Assembly: GCA_003290165.1 (NCBI GenBank)
Contig: QNQO01000806.1
Span: forward strand, 62,001-126,000
Length of the DNA: 64,000 nucleotides
Reading direction: 5' to 3'
Source of the DNA: Berberis thunbergii
Lineage: Eukaryota; Streptophyta; Magnoliopsida; Ranunculales; Berberidaceae
The translations under genes and the position numbers were made by a program. Below the pieces are notes generated by a model. The model searched no databases and was not told where the DNA came from. It saw nothing but the letters and a program-made list of their open reading frames with translations. Below are positions 24,757 to 36,646 of this stretch, piece by piece. The first letter of the stretch is position 1, and each line of letters begins with the position of its first letter.

Positions 24757-24776
24757 GGGGTCGTACCAATATAGAT

Positions 24777-25700
24777 TTATCTGTCTGCCGTGTTCTGGGG
24801 ATGAAAAATTGGAATATCACTGTCAGAGAAGCACCCATTAGGGTAATCCCAGTAAAGATCATGGGGGGAGAAAAAACCATTCATTACTTGCATAACAATT
24901 TGGCAGTATGCCAGTATCTCTATATACAACAAAAACATGTAATGTTTTGTGACTAAGGGAAGAAAAAATTGCAGAAACAGAATTATAATTTGTAACTCAG
25001 TTAAAGAAGAAAGAATCACTGAAGGCCTAATTATGGTATCAATGTCAGCGTTGTCAACTGGCCTTGTAAGCTCTTGGCTAAGTGCTTCATGCTCACTTGC
25101 TGTCCAAGTTCACATGAAAAGAATAAAACAATCAGATTCTCATACCATGCATTCTTTTATACTGTAATAGTGTTCCCAAAGATACTATATATTAAATTGT
25201 AAAACGGGAATCCGGGAAGAATTACAGTTTAACAACGTACAACATACCATAGAGAGAGCCTCTCCTCGCTGTAATGCCCTTTCACTGTGGGTCTGAGCAC
25301 TGATATCACGTTCATCGGGTGGAACATCCAGTGAAACAAAGCCCCAAAGGTTAATCAACTATTGCGGCCATCTAAGATGCTAGTATAATGAAATCACTTC
25401 TCAATTAAATGATTACCTTGGAGACCATGCACTCGTAACTTGCGAAATTCAGGTCCAATGGTGATGAGATTAGTGTAGACTTGCAAATGTAAATCTCCAT
25501 AATGGGTTATTGATATATTAAGCAAGTACCCAACATGCTGAAGCCTATCAACAAACCCTTGCAGCTGATGCAAATCCGAGACTTGAACCAAAGTCTGAGA
25601 ATATCCAGCTCCATGTCCAGCACAGCTTGAAGTTGCGTAACATCAGCCCTGGATAATAGTTTAGAGATCGGCACATCCTAAATCACTGCCGACTTATAAC
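24777..25700 (-). pseudogene. Unidentified captured exons in element E
   Basis: Several minus-strand open stretches look coding. About 25695-25425 reads SKLLSRADVTQLQAVLD, then VSDLHQLQGFVDRLQHVGY and GDLHLQVYTNLITIGPEF after a frame change. About 25350-25245 reads GFVSLDVPPDERDIS and HSERALQRGEALSM. About 25115-25020 reads TASEHEALSQELTRPVDNAD. About 24895-24777 is open but ambiguous. They share direction with the NOP14 piece. I do not recognise the parent gene or genes. The frame change near 25600 and a TAG after SAVI show decay. Confidence 0.4.
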
Positions 25701-26686
25701 CCTGCATTCAATTCAGTTAGGTATTTCATCAAACAGTTTTCAGTAGTCAATAGAAGAGAAGAGTAAGTCTACCTTAGTTTCCAATTGACATCTACTATAA
25801 GTCAACATGAAACTTAAAGAGTGTAAAACACTAATATGATCACTGCATTCTTAATACAAAGCAAAACAATTTTTTCATCTAAAACTAAGCTACTATTTCA
25901 GAACCATAAGTAAATCAACCTATTTCTAGCTCATGAATTCACCGAATTTTCCCAACACAACACACAACTTCCAGGCCTAATTCAAACTAAAATCAACATT
26001 TAAGATTCAAAACACATAAATAGATACAAATTTCAACCGATTGAGATGAAAACATCCATACCTAGCACGAACAGATAAGCGAGAGGTCCATGGCGCCACA
26101 GTGTAGGTACTCGGACGATTAGGTATCAAAACTTTGAATCAGATGAACAAGTTCATTTTCCAAGTAACATTCAACTCATGCAAGCTTTACTAACATAAAT
26201 AAGAATATTTCACTTTAGTCAAACGAGCACAACTGACTGAAGAAGATGATGAAGAACAGGAAAAAAGAAAAATGTGAATACAAACATAGACCAAGCAAGA
26301 GCGGATAGAAAACCATAGCGAGTTACTTCAAAATCAACATGAAAACTGGTCAAGAAATAAAGGTGATTAGTAGAACAGAGAGATGAAATAACATTACCTT
26401 CACGAACGAACGATTTGGGGGCAGAGATTCCAACAATCACAAATCGATATAACAACCGCAGATCGATAGAACTACCACAAATCGATAAAATGGGTTAAGA
26501 GACTCCAACAATCACAAATCGATAGAACAAAGACTTGAATAGAGATTCGAAAAATCTAGGTTTTCCATGCCAAGTACCTTCTCTTCCAACGAACGAATTT
26601 GGGGACGATTTTTGTGTGTTCAGTTTCGTACTTGAGATTTTGATCTCAGACAAAATTCAAAATAAAATGGTTTGGGGTTGATTGAT

Positions 26687-27136
26687 GGGGGCTCCTGCGC
26701 ACGGTGGGCAGGAGGGGCTCCTGCGCATCCATCTCAGCCATTGGATCAGAATCCAACGGCTCGTATCGAATGGAAGGAGAGAGGTTTTTGGCGGAATTTT
26801 TTTTTAAAAAGAATTTGGATTTCAAATTCTCTCCTTCCATTTGATACGAGCCGTTGGATTCTGATCCAACGGCTGAGATGGATGCACAGGAGCCCCCCTC
26901 GATCCCGAGACTACATGGAATTCGGGGGGCTTCTGCGCAGGAAGCACAGGACGAGGTCCTGTGCACAAGTCTGGGCCGTCGGATCTGATTCAACGGCTCA
27001 GATCGATGGATTTCAAACAATTTTTTTTTGAAATCCATTTTGTTTGAAATCAATCAATCTGAGCCGTTGGATCAGATCTGACGGCCCAGATCTATGCACA
27101 GGACCCCGTCCTGTGCTTCCTGCGCAGGAGCCCCCC
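26687..27136. repeat. Double-hairpin inverted-repeat element (MITE-like)
   Basis: Outer ends are inverted: GGGGGCTCCTGCGCA at 26687 and TGCGCAGGAGCCCCCC at 27121-27136. Two separate hairpins lie inside. The first (26714-26898) has arms with CCATCTCAGCC and CCAACGGCTCGTATCGAAT. The second (26924-27136) has arms with GCACAGGACGAGGTCCTGTG and CGGCTCAGATC. The two hairpins share the general motif ATCCAACGGCT-[CG]-GAT. No clear target duplication was found. The 119- and 135-codon frames reading through it follow from the repeat and are not genes. Confidence 0.75.
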
Positions 27137-27331
27137 TCGGATCCGACTACATGACCCTCACATATAACTTTTTTTTTTTTTGCATTGCTATATACAACCA
27201 ACTATATGTGAGCATTTTTTGTGCGTTGATAGCATTTTTATATGGAATGCTATATACAACTAACCATATGATAGCATTCGCTTAGTAATGCAATAAAAAA
27301 TTTGTTATTATATACTATTTTTGTTTTAGTG

Positions 27332-28749
27332 CTACCAAATGCATTTAGTGGTTCGTAAAATCATATTAAATTTTTAAACCATGTTCAACCTAAAAAACAA
27401 CAGGTAAACTAAGCCAAAACATGATATGAAGTTGAAAGTGCTAAGCTATGAAGTTGAAAGTAGAAAAGTCGACTACAAGTAGTTCTTCGTCACCACATTT
27501 AGTTGATTCACTAGAAAGAGAATAACAAGTAAAAAAACCTACATTAGAAGAAAACAAGTTCAACTATAAATCAAATCAAGTTTTCTTGAGCAAAAAAGGC
27601 TTAATAAGACTACAAGAATACAAGTTGTAAACGTAAAGATAGCAAGTAATGAGCCCAATAGACAACTTAATGAATGATGCAAGTAAGTAAATCGCATAGG
27701 GAGCAAAAAGTAAACCAACACAAATGGCATTGGTATAACAACATTCACCTAAATTGGAGTTTGATCGCTTTGATTGGTTACTTCCTCAGTGAAAGGGCGA
27801 ATGTGCACCGTGAACTTTTCTTATTGTAATCACCACGAAAACTATAGTATAATACTTGCTATAGCGAGAGCTCTTTTCTCGAAACTGCAATCTGCGACCT
27901 TGCAAGGTCCACCGAAAACTCACAACAAAGTTTGAGAGTCAACTGTCAAGTAAATATGACTTCAGACTTTAGACAAGCGAAAACTCAAATTTCTCTCTTC
28001 TAGCTAGCAACATTTTTTGTTTGATAGAGAAACAATCATGTGGCACAGCATCTACCTCCAAAAATTTTATAATGTTGACTGAAAATGATATAATTGTGTA
28101 AGTATTAAACTTTAAACCTTTGTGCCTCTTCAATTATGAGGTTTGTTTTTGTCTTAAAAATAACTAATGGAATGTTTTTTGCCAAACTAATAAATATAAA
28201 TTAAAAGTGCCAAATCATAGACACGCAAATCATAGACGTTGCAAGTATGGCTAGCTTAAATCTCCATTTTACGTTAGAGATCAATACTCTTAGATTCTAA
28301 GACATCAAACTTGCCATTTATTTGTAAGCTAGAGATTTTGTAGTGCCATATATCCCTACCAACAATTCTAGGCAGCCACGGAATACAACCATCTTTTGGC
28401 AAGGTATTGAGCTTTTCACACTTCAACTTCTTCTATAAAAAAAGTCCAAACCTAACTAAAAAATGATTGTGTTTCCTGGCTGCCTAGACTTACTGTATCC
28501 CTACAAAGTAGACCACCAACAGCCTAGAATAGTCCGTCTTCTAGTTAGACTTGACGGTGGTCCTCTAACTAATATTAAAAAAATCCATAAAACACTTTAG
28601 TTAAGAACAAAAAGTCTTCTTCTTAACTTTACACCTTCTCTAAATTTTGATTATTTCGGCAACTTTAAAAAACACGTGGTTGAGCATTTTCATATATACA
28701 TACACAATACATATCAATTGTTTTCAAGAAGAGGGCTATCACCAATGGG
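27332..28749. other. AT-rich spacer right of element E
   Basis: No gene or repeat family could be recognised. Short frames on both strands lack signatures. Confidence 0.4.
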
Positions 28750-29450
28750 GTGCTTAGTTCTAACTTGTGTCAACTATCCCAAAATTTGACTCCACTTAAA
28801 AACAAAAAAAAAATTAATAGTTAGATGCTTGGCTACTAAGGGTGTGTTTGGTTGCATGGAATCCTATGTCATGGGAATCAATGAGGGGACCCCTATATTT
28901 TAGGCTAAATTGATGTATCACTCCACATCCACCATTTGATTTTGTAATCAATAATGGGAATGAAAGTCCCATGAACATGGGAATCACACTCCTTGGTCCC
29001 CCAAAGTATGTAATTTTTATGTTCATGGGAATTTCATTCCTACCATTGATCACAAAATCAAATGGTAGATGTGGAGTTATATCTCAGATTAGCCTAAAAT
29101 ATAGGGGTCCACTAATGGATTCCCATTGCATAGGATTCCATGCAACCAAACACGCCCTAAATGAACAAAACCCAACTTAATTAAAGGTCTAAATAAGAAG
29201 TGGTTCTACTAATTACATTTGTTTGGAAGTTCTAATGGAGTAGGGACTTACTCCATCTAGAACCAAATTTAATTTTGGAACTTTCGGCTCCAATTAAAAC
29301 AAGACCACTTACTTAACACGAACACTATCTAAACTTCCTAGATCTAACATGTCTCAACTAACTCAAAATTTGACTCCAGTTAAAAACAAAGATTGTTTTA
29401 GTAGTTAGATGTTTGATTACTAAATGAACAAAACCAACTTAATGAAAGCA
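28750..29450 (+). repeat. Tandemly duplicated host segment (unit 1 and start of unit 2)
   Basis: Unit 1 begins about 28757 (CAAAATTTGACTCCACTTAA) and unit 2 about 29352 (CAAAATTTGACTCCAGTTAA). Both continue with TAGTTAGATG, then GAACAAAACC-CAACTTAA, AATTAAAGGTCTAAATAAG, TTTGTTTG-AAGTT, CAATTAAAA and ATCTAAACTTCCTAG. Unit 1 is interrupted only by a MITE. Unit 2 is interrupted by a hAT element (29449), an L1 (30179) and another hAT (38340), and resumes at 39356. Each unit thus shows the uninterrupted form of the other's insertion sites. Confidence 0.75.
28840..29157. mobile_element. Tourist-like (PIF/Harbinger) MITE, copy 2
   Basis: A 318-bp inverted repeat runs from GGGTGTGTTTGGTTGCATGG to CATGCAACCAAACACGCCC, flanked by TAA (28837-28839 and 29158-29160). 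Its sequence closely matches copy 1. The paralogous site in unit 2 reads GATTACTAAATGAAC without the element and with a single TAA, which confirms insertion. Confidence 0.92.
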
Positions 29451-30094
29451 GTGTTTTAAAAATCGCTAGGCGCTGAGCAGGCGGTGAGCAAGTGCCTAGC
29501 GCCCAGAGGCCTAGACGGTCTTAGGTTTTGTATTATAACTTTAATAATTTACAAAAGTTAAACATAATATTTTATCAATTACATCCAATTTAATGCCAAT
29601 ATACATATGCAAAATTTAAAAACATGAAAAATTAACAATCATGAACAAAATTTATTAAAACTCAAATGACTGAAGTTGGTCATGATAGGTACTTTATATA
29701 AAATTGAATTTGTGGATAAATATCCAAACCTACTCTTTTATTTTTCTTCAAATTGCATGAATAACCTCAGTCATGTTTGATAAAATCTACATTAGTAAAA
29801 TTGGTACCGGCAGATCCTTTGAGAATTCCATTAAGTAATCATCCTTTGCTACATTTAGACAAATACTGAATAAAAAATAATTAAATAGTTTATTTCTCAA
29901 AAAGAGGAAAGAAAATTAAAATAAGAACATAATCAGCCTTATTAAAAATATAAAAAAATAAAAATCACCCAGACTGCCTTGAGCCCGCCTAGGACGCCCA
30001 GACCCCGCCCAGACTGCTCGCCCAGTCATTAATCTGGGCGGTTTTCCACCTTCTAGCGCCTAGGTGGCCACATAGGCCGATTTCTAGAACATTG
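29449..30094. mobile_element. hAT non-autonomous element, GGCG-rich ends (copy 1)
   Basis: The 646-bp element has termini CAGTGTTTTAAAAATCGC and, inverted, CAATGTTCTAGAAATCG. An 8-bp duplication flanks it, AATGAAAG (29441-29448) and AATTAAAG (30095-30102), with one mismatch. The ends are GC-rich (CTAGGCGC, GCCTAGCGCC, CTGGGCGG) and the middle AT-rich. Length and duplication fit hAT. A related copy is at 54428-55133. There is no coding sequence. Confidence 0.85.
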
Positions 30095-30307
30095 AATTAA
30101 AGGTCTAAATAAGAAGTGGTCTACTAAATCATTTGTTTGCAAGTTCCAACTCCAATTAAAAAAAGACTCTAACAACTTTTTCTTAAAAGCATACTGCATA
30201 TTATAATAAAATAGGTTTACATAACAATTGCTGGCAAGAGTAGCTAACTCTTGAGCTTCGCCGTTAAGGTCGTGAGGGATATAATTACCAAACCAGTTAC
30301 AATTTAC

Positions 30308-30916
30308 TTAAAGTAAATGCTTAATACTACTAATAAGAGGTAGCCACATCATGCAATCGTTGGTTTGGCTCTTCTGGTCCTGAGAATGCCTCAAAGAAAT
30401 CAAAGATCCTGAGTCTCCCAACAAGAAACATGTCTCCCACTGTCGTGCCTGGATCAACAAAAGGGTCGCCTCTGCAGCAAAAAATTCAGCCATATATAGT
30501 ACTATCATAAACATTTCCTGAGATGGGTGAGATGATTGGCGCAATGACTCTGCCACTAGCATTCGCGACCAAAACACCAACAGCCTCTTGCTGAGGTGAA
30601 GGCAAAAGAAACAAACATCATAAGTGACCATAATCATACCAGGGCTAAGGACGTTAGGAATAGTTTGGAGGTTTCTAGCAGGGGCATTGAATCTATGATG
30701 TGTGACCGTTGTGAATTGGTCTTGAAAAAGAGCAAGTTTTGGTGAGGGATTTGTTGTATATGAATATGGATGTGGGTGGGGATGGGATGGAAAAGGACTA
30801 CACAAGGATGGTGTCCTGGCTAAGTTTGATTGGTTGTCCTTGATTGTTGTCTCTAGGATTTGGTGGATGGTCACAGGTTCAATATGGATGGAGTTGAAGC
30901 ACAGAACCTCAAACAA
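30308..30916 (-). pseudogene. L1 C-terminal RNase H region
   Basis: The minus-strand frame contains AEATLLLIQARQWETCFLLG and DSGSLISLR, matching the RNase H domain at the end of plant L1 ORF2. The same domain in the separate L1 fragment at 40740-40830 reads EAALLLVQAKQWPTGMILG, so the two are one family. Upstream parts are frameshifted. Confidence 0.65.
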
Positions 30917-31757
30917 TTGTTTATGTCATGCTAACCAAGTTCTGTTAAAGGAGGAGAAAAAAAAGGGAATAGTGATTTTTTTTTATTTTCGAAAATGACA
31001 TTGTTGCGGGATAGCTAGATGGTGTGAAGCACAACTGTGAACTGGGATAACATTTCATCTTTGGCAGTTGGATGAGTTTTAGCCATTTCCCACTCTGTTT
31101 ATGGTAGCTGGGAGAATGGCAGTTGACCAAAGAATGGGAATTGGAGTGCGCTACCATAATCTAGAGATGACCAAGCAAAGGAAGAATAGGTGGGAAACAT
31201 TTTCATGGTGATTGTGACAGAAGAAACACCAATTCTCAATAGACACATGGATCATATTTAGAATAGTCATGGCGGGGAGCAGGTTTTGAGAAATTTTACA
31301 AAGGAGAAAGAGAGCAGTGGTAGATGCTTTAATCCACCAAAGTTCACGAAACGTTTCGTTGGTGGGCGAGAATCGATATCGTAAGAAGTGTAAGGTTCCC
31401 GGAGGTCCGCTAAAAAGGCCTTGTTGGCACTTTTTGCTGAGAAAACTCTCTTTTTATCGAAGGTCCAAATGAGCTTATTTGGATCAGAAGATGGACGGAT
31501 GGTAATATCAAGAATATTTGAAGCAACTGGGAGAGGGAACCAAAAGTGGATGACACTGGAATTCCATGTCAAATGGGATCCGATGGTGGGATTCTAGAGG
31601 TCTGAGATTCTGGAAGGAGAGTTTTGTTGTCCAAGATCAAAAGAAGGGCATTCAGCCAAAATAAGGCCCGATTTGACCCAACAGTCTTTCCACAAATCAA
31701 TTGTATCGTCTGAGAGGATTTGCCAGCGGAGATAACATTTCATTTTGGCGAGAACAC

Positions 31758-33384
31758 TTAGATTGCTGCACCAAGCAAAAGAGGTTGAAGCAGGAGCTTT
31801 GGATAGTTGGAAAAACTCTTACGATAGCAGTAGATGTGCTTGTGTTGGATGGTGCGAGGGTTTAGCGACAAAAATATCGTATGCCAAATATTTTTTGCCA
31901 ATAAGGCAAGATTCTTGATACAAGCGAGAAGAATATTGAAGTTGCCCAAATGACGAGGAAGGAAAATGCGGTCCCAAGAACAAAGGTGTTTAGCTTTGCC
32001 GTTATCAATTTCGTTCCACCAAAAGTTTCTTGCAATTTGATCCAGTTTTGATGTGATACAGTAAGGAAGAAGAAAGGTTTGCATTGTGTAGACCGGGATG
32101 GAGTTGATGCCAGCCTTGATCATAACCATACATCCAGCTAGGGATAAGACCTTGGATTTCCAAGAGTACAGTTTGGAATTGATTTTGTCGACCAAGAACT
32201 GAAAGTCAGAAGCTTTCTTCTTGGAAAGCAGCAGAGGTGAGTCGAAGTATTTCTCTTTTGGGTTGTAATTCTTTGAATCGAGAATCATGTTGATCATTTT
32301 GGCATGTTTTGGATGAACGTTGGAGTTGTAAAAGACAGAGGATTTATCATAGTTCACTGTTTGTCCAGAGGTCGCATAGTAAGTAGCAAGGATGTTATTA
32401 CATTATGGGTTTCAGGTAAAGATGTCCGACAAAAAAGCATGAAATCATCAGCATAGAGTAAATGACATATAGACGGAGATTTTCTTCTGATGTTAATGCC
32501 TTTATTAAGGTCACTGTTCTTGGCTTGCTTAAGCGACCTTGACAATACTTCAACAACTATAATGAACAAGTAAGGGGAAAGAGGGTATCATTGTCTAAGA
32601 CTCCTAGAATGGGAGATGTTGGGGAAAGAGGTCCCCTGAGCAAAACCCAGAGGGTGGATGTAGAGATGCATTGCTAAATAATTTGGATCCATTTCTCTGC
32701 AGAGTCGAGCTGTTTAAGAATCTGCAGGAGAAAAGGCCATTCCACTCAATCGTAAGCCTTGGCCATATCATATTTGATTGCCATCCACCCCTATTTTTTC
32801 TTCTGACAATGTGGGAAAAACGATTTTATGGGCTAAGGCTACATTGTCACTGATGGATGAACCCTTGAGAAACGCACCTTGATTGGGAGACACTATGTTA
32901 TCCAACAAAGGTTTAATTATGTTGGCAAGAATTTTCGAAGTAGTTTTGTAGATAACATTTCACAGACTGATGGGACAAATTTGGCGGGGGAAATGGGGTT
33001 AGACCCCATGGGGATAAGAGCAAGAAAAGTTTCATTTAGTTTAGAGTCCATTTTACAAGTATTGAAAAAAATGACAACTACCTCAATAACATCATGTTTA
33101 ACCGTGTCCTAGTAGTGCTGGAAGAAGAAAGCATGGAACCTGTCTGGACCCGGGGCTTTGTGACTACCCATGGAGAAAATTGTGGTTTTGATTTCTTCTT
33201 CAGTAGGCGTGGCAGTCAGAGCTTCATAATTGAGAGCGATAATCATGAGAGAAAATAGGGCTTCAATCTCTTGATTGGGAAGAGGATGAGAGGATTGAAA
33301 AATGGAAGGGGAATACTTATTGAGAACTTGACCTACAGAGTTTAGAGAAGAGTGCCACTTGTTGTCTTTGTCTCGGAGACGCAA
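31758..33384 (-). pseudogene. L1 reverse transcriptase region (broken)
   Basis: From 33384 the minus strand reads MRLRDKDNKWHSS and EEEIKTTIFSMGSHKAPGPD, the start of plant L1 reverse transcriptase. The catalytic LLYADDFMLF lies near 32450-32480 with both Asp residues. The thumb and connection region follows (NSKLYSWKSKVLSLAGCMVM, ARNFWWNE). Frame changes near 33100, 32600 and 32350 break it, so no full-length enzyme can be made. Confidence 0.8.
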
Positions 33385-33495
33385 AATGAGGTCTCTTTTT
33401 CTGTGGATGAGGGAGGCTAAATGGAAGAAATTGATGTTTCGATTTCAATCCTTGTGCCAAGATTCCCTCGACATGTTGTGCCAGAAGAGTTATTC

Positions 33496-34035
33496 TCAGT
33501 GATGAAGTTCAATGAGGCAGTCTCCCAACAATGATATAGCATTGGCATAGTTAGTAAAGGGAGCTGCATTTTGAGCTTTGTCCGGGGCTACTAGGGTTTC
33601 CGAAATATTGTGGTGGATGTTGCGAAAGTCATGTTTATTCCATCTGGTCAGGGAGTAACTAAGTTTTTTTTTTGTTTTGAAGTGGAAATTGATACACGGG
33701 TCAGGATGTTGGCGAATGGACCAGGAGGAGTTGACTAGATGGCAGCAACGAGGGTCGTGAGTCCACATATGAAATAATCTAAAAGGTTTTGGTCCTGAGT
33801 GAGGGATGGAAACCAATTGAAGGGACATGGCTCGTTGGTCAGAGGATGAGGTGTGTATGGAATGTGCAACAGCTGAGAAGAAGAGGGTCATCCAATCAGT
33901 GGGGACGAGCACTCGGTCCAACTTAGATTTGATGCCATGATGATCTTTTTTTTTTATATTCCATGTAAATTTAGAGCCATTTAGGGGAAAATCTAGCAGA
34001 TTATGAGTATGCATGAAGTTTTTAAGATGTCGCAT
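33496..34035 (-). pseudogene. L1 endonuclease C-terminal region
   Basis: The 179-codon minus-strand frame reads NLLDFPLNGSKFTWN, KSKLDRVLV and SSSDQRAMSL, a series typical of the APE-type endonuclease of plant LINE ORF2, including the S-D-H/Q segment near the active site. The hAT MITE at 34255-34713 splits the more N-terminal part. Confidence 0.7.
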
Positions 34036-34254
34036 CTGAACAGGGGTTGTACGATGTCCACCACTTTGGTTTTCAGGACTAAGAGTAGCATTAAGATCTC
34101 CTATTACAAGAGTGGGGCTCGACTAGTATGAAAACAGTTGGGTTAAAGAGGCCCAAAAAGGTGTGCGAAGGGCGGGGTTTGGTTCGCCATAGACAAAAAT
34201 AACAGACCAAGTTCCGGCAGAATAATAATTGTCAGAAAAAAATATTGTAGGAAG

Positions 34255-34713
34255 TAGGGCTGAACAAAAATCCGATCAAACCGATCAAACCGACCGAACT
34301 GATCAAAACCGAACCGATTGGTTCGGTTTAAATTCGGTTCGGATCGGTTTCGGTTTTAAAAAATGCAAAACCGAAGTGGTCGGTTTGGTTTTTGGTTTCT
34401 ATGTGATTTTAACCGACCAAACCGAACCGACCGAATATATATAATAAATAATATATTTTATATATAAATAATATATATTTTATATATAAATAATATAATA
34501 TGTTTAAATATTCGGTTCGGTTCGGTTTTATTTATGTTTTGGTTAGATTTTATTCGGTTCGGTTACGGTTTGCATAAATTAGAATCGGTTCGGTTTCGGA
34601 TCGGTTTTGTTAATGGTCGGTTCGGTTTTGGTTTGAAAATTTTAAAACCAACCTAAGTCGGTTCGGTTCACGGTTTAGGTGAAAACCGAACCGACGGTTC
34701 GGTTTCAGCCCTA
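34255..34713. mobile_element. hAT MITE built of CGGTTCGG repeats
   Basis: The 459-bp element has ends TAGGGCTGAAC and GTTTCAGCCCTA, flanked by a perfect 8-bp duplication GTAGGAAG (34247-34254 and 34714-34721), as expected for hAT. Both halves are dense in CGGTTCGGTT and its complement AACCGAACCG, around a TA-rich centre (34432-34500). It is nested in the L1. The 71-codon frame inside is repeat-derived. Confidence 0.92.
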
Positions 34714-36646
34714 GTAGGAAGAAATAATATTAAGAGAGATACCTTCTTTCCAAAATAAAGTTGGTCCTCCTGAAAGCCCTAAAGTTGGTACTGTAGCTCC
34801 ATGCTTGAAACCTAGTCTTCGGCAAAAGTGATCCATTTTGGCTGAAGAAGCTTTAGTGTAAGATAATCACAGGTTCGAATTTTAGAGAGATGACCTTTAA
34901 GTTCTTGAATGCACCAGGGGACCCTATACCCCTAGCGTTCCAAGAAAGAATCATGACATCAGTGACGACCCTTTATTGGCGGTCGCCGATTCCTCTCTGG
35001 TAATGTCAGGAACTGTGGAAGAGTGAGTTGAGGAGTTTGAAGAGCCTATCTGTTGAAAAACATTGAGATGGGAGCATTGTGCCTAACTGGGCCCCTAGAG
35101 CTAGGAAAGCCTGGTGGAGTCAGGGAAGAGGAATCATTGTTTGATTCCTTTTACTGTATGGGATGGTGAAATACAATGCTAGTAGTTGTTTTTTAGATTC
35201 TGGCATATGAACAGTTACTTGTGTCCCTTCCATTTTTGGTTTCCCTTTATATCTAAGTTGAATCAGAAACCTTGTGTTTTGAGCCATTTTTTTTTAAGCT
35301 AGAACCATGATGTTTCTTTGGAGAGAGGGAGAGTTTGGCCCTTGTTCTCATAGCCCAAGTTGCTTTGTACTTTTATCTAGCTATTTTCATATGTTTTTCA
35401 TTGATCTGCACTTGAGTAGGAGTTAGCCTTTGTACTGAACTTTGCATAGGCTTCGAAATAAGACAACTCATAAAGACATGAGAAGAAGGGAAATGGATTG
35501 AGTGCAGAGCCCCTTTAGACATTTCAATCAGAACATTGTTGGAATGGAGGGACAGGGCCTCACCTGTGAATGTTTCCAGGAGATCAGGGAGAGTGGGTGA
35601 TTGAGAAGCTATCTTCATATTAAAATCATAACACAAGTTGCAGTCAAATAGAGCATGTTGTGATGAGATGTGATCCTGGAATGGCATTTGATTAAGATCA
35701 GTAATTTGCATCATTTGAAACTGTGTTTGAGGATTTGAAGATTGGAGATGGGGAAATTGAGTGTGTGGTGAAGTAGGGGGTGGTGGAAGAGGATCTTGCG
35801 GTAGTGATGGTGGTGTGCCATTTGTCGGCGACTGAGTATCATCTGATATGACCGGCAGTGGTGGAGAAGAAGTCGGAGTGAGTTGGATGTCCCTGAAACC
35901 TTGTTGATTTTGGGCATGAACCAGGTGAGAAAAAAATGGATCTTGGGTGTACTCATCCGAATGTGGGTTATCCAATAGATCCGTATTGAAAGCAATATCA
36001 GTTGGGGCCCCATTTGCAAGAGAAAAATAGTATAGATCGTTGTTAAGAGGGGGAGGAGGTTGTTGATGGGGGTTGAGATCGAGGGGAATATTTGTCTGGG
36101 TGTTAGTTAAGAGAGGGACCAGGTGGTTGGGATTTGAGTTAATTATTGGAACATGAATTGAATGGTTTGCAGTTGTGGTGGGGCCGGTTGTAATTGAGGG
36201 AGATGAGGGATTGAATGTGATAGTGAGTGGTAGGTGGCTTGGGAATTAAATGCTGAGTGAACTATAGATGGGTGAGCTGCATGAGTAAGGGGACCCAGTG
36301 GGTGGGCTGAGTGAAACGATGAATGGGAACGGGGGATCGGCGTGACTGTTACATTGAGAATCGGCTCAAACTTGGTGGACCCGCCGAGTGAGATCAGAGT
36401 TGAATAGGACGTGCGTGAGTCACGAACTCAGGTGCAACTCAGCTTCAAATAGGTGGGGCAAACAAATAGGTGGGGCAAACACACTTGAGTGCATCCCGTA
36501 GCAAGCATGGTACCTTGCATCCAGCTTGGTGGAGTTCGAGAGAACTGGCCAGTGGCTTTCCCAAACTGAATCCCAGAGAGGAGGTGATCTCCCTTGTTTA
36601 GATGTCGAGCTCAATTGGGTTTCATGACGAATGTTGACCTGTAAGC

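Larger units (their letters stand above)
19335..27331 (+). mobile_element. CACTA element E, second family, carrying NOP14 and other pieces
   Basis: It begins CACTACAAGAAAATTGG at 19335, and the best partner terminus is TTTTTGTTTTAGTG ending at 27331. CTA flanks both sides (19332-19334 and 27332-27334). The ends carry their own subterminal motif, ATAGCATTTGTGAATGCTAT and variants (19385-19690 and 27180-27280), unlike the CCACGG palindromes of A-D. Length is 7,997 bp including nested elements. Cargo is on the minus strand. A Tourist-like MITE, an RTE LINE and a hairpin element have inserted. The right terminus has drifted from the left one, so mobility is doubtful. No transposase frame was seen. 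Confidence 0.7.

Noticed and set aside
26646..27201. 119- to 135-codon frames on both strands
   Set aside because: They read through the two hairpins; the mirror-image frames on both strands follow from the inverted repeat.
30300..30950. 202-codon frame as a host gene
   Set aside because: It contains the RNase H motif of the L1 and lies before its 3' tail.
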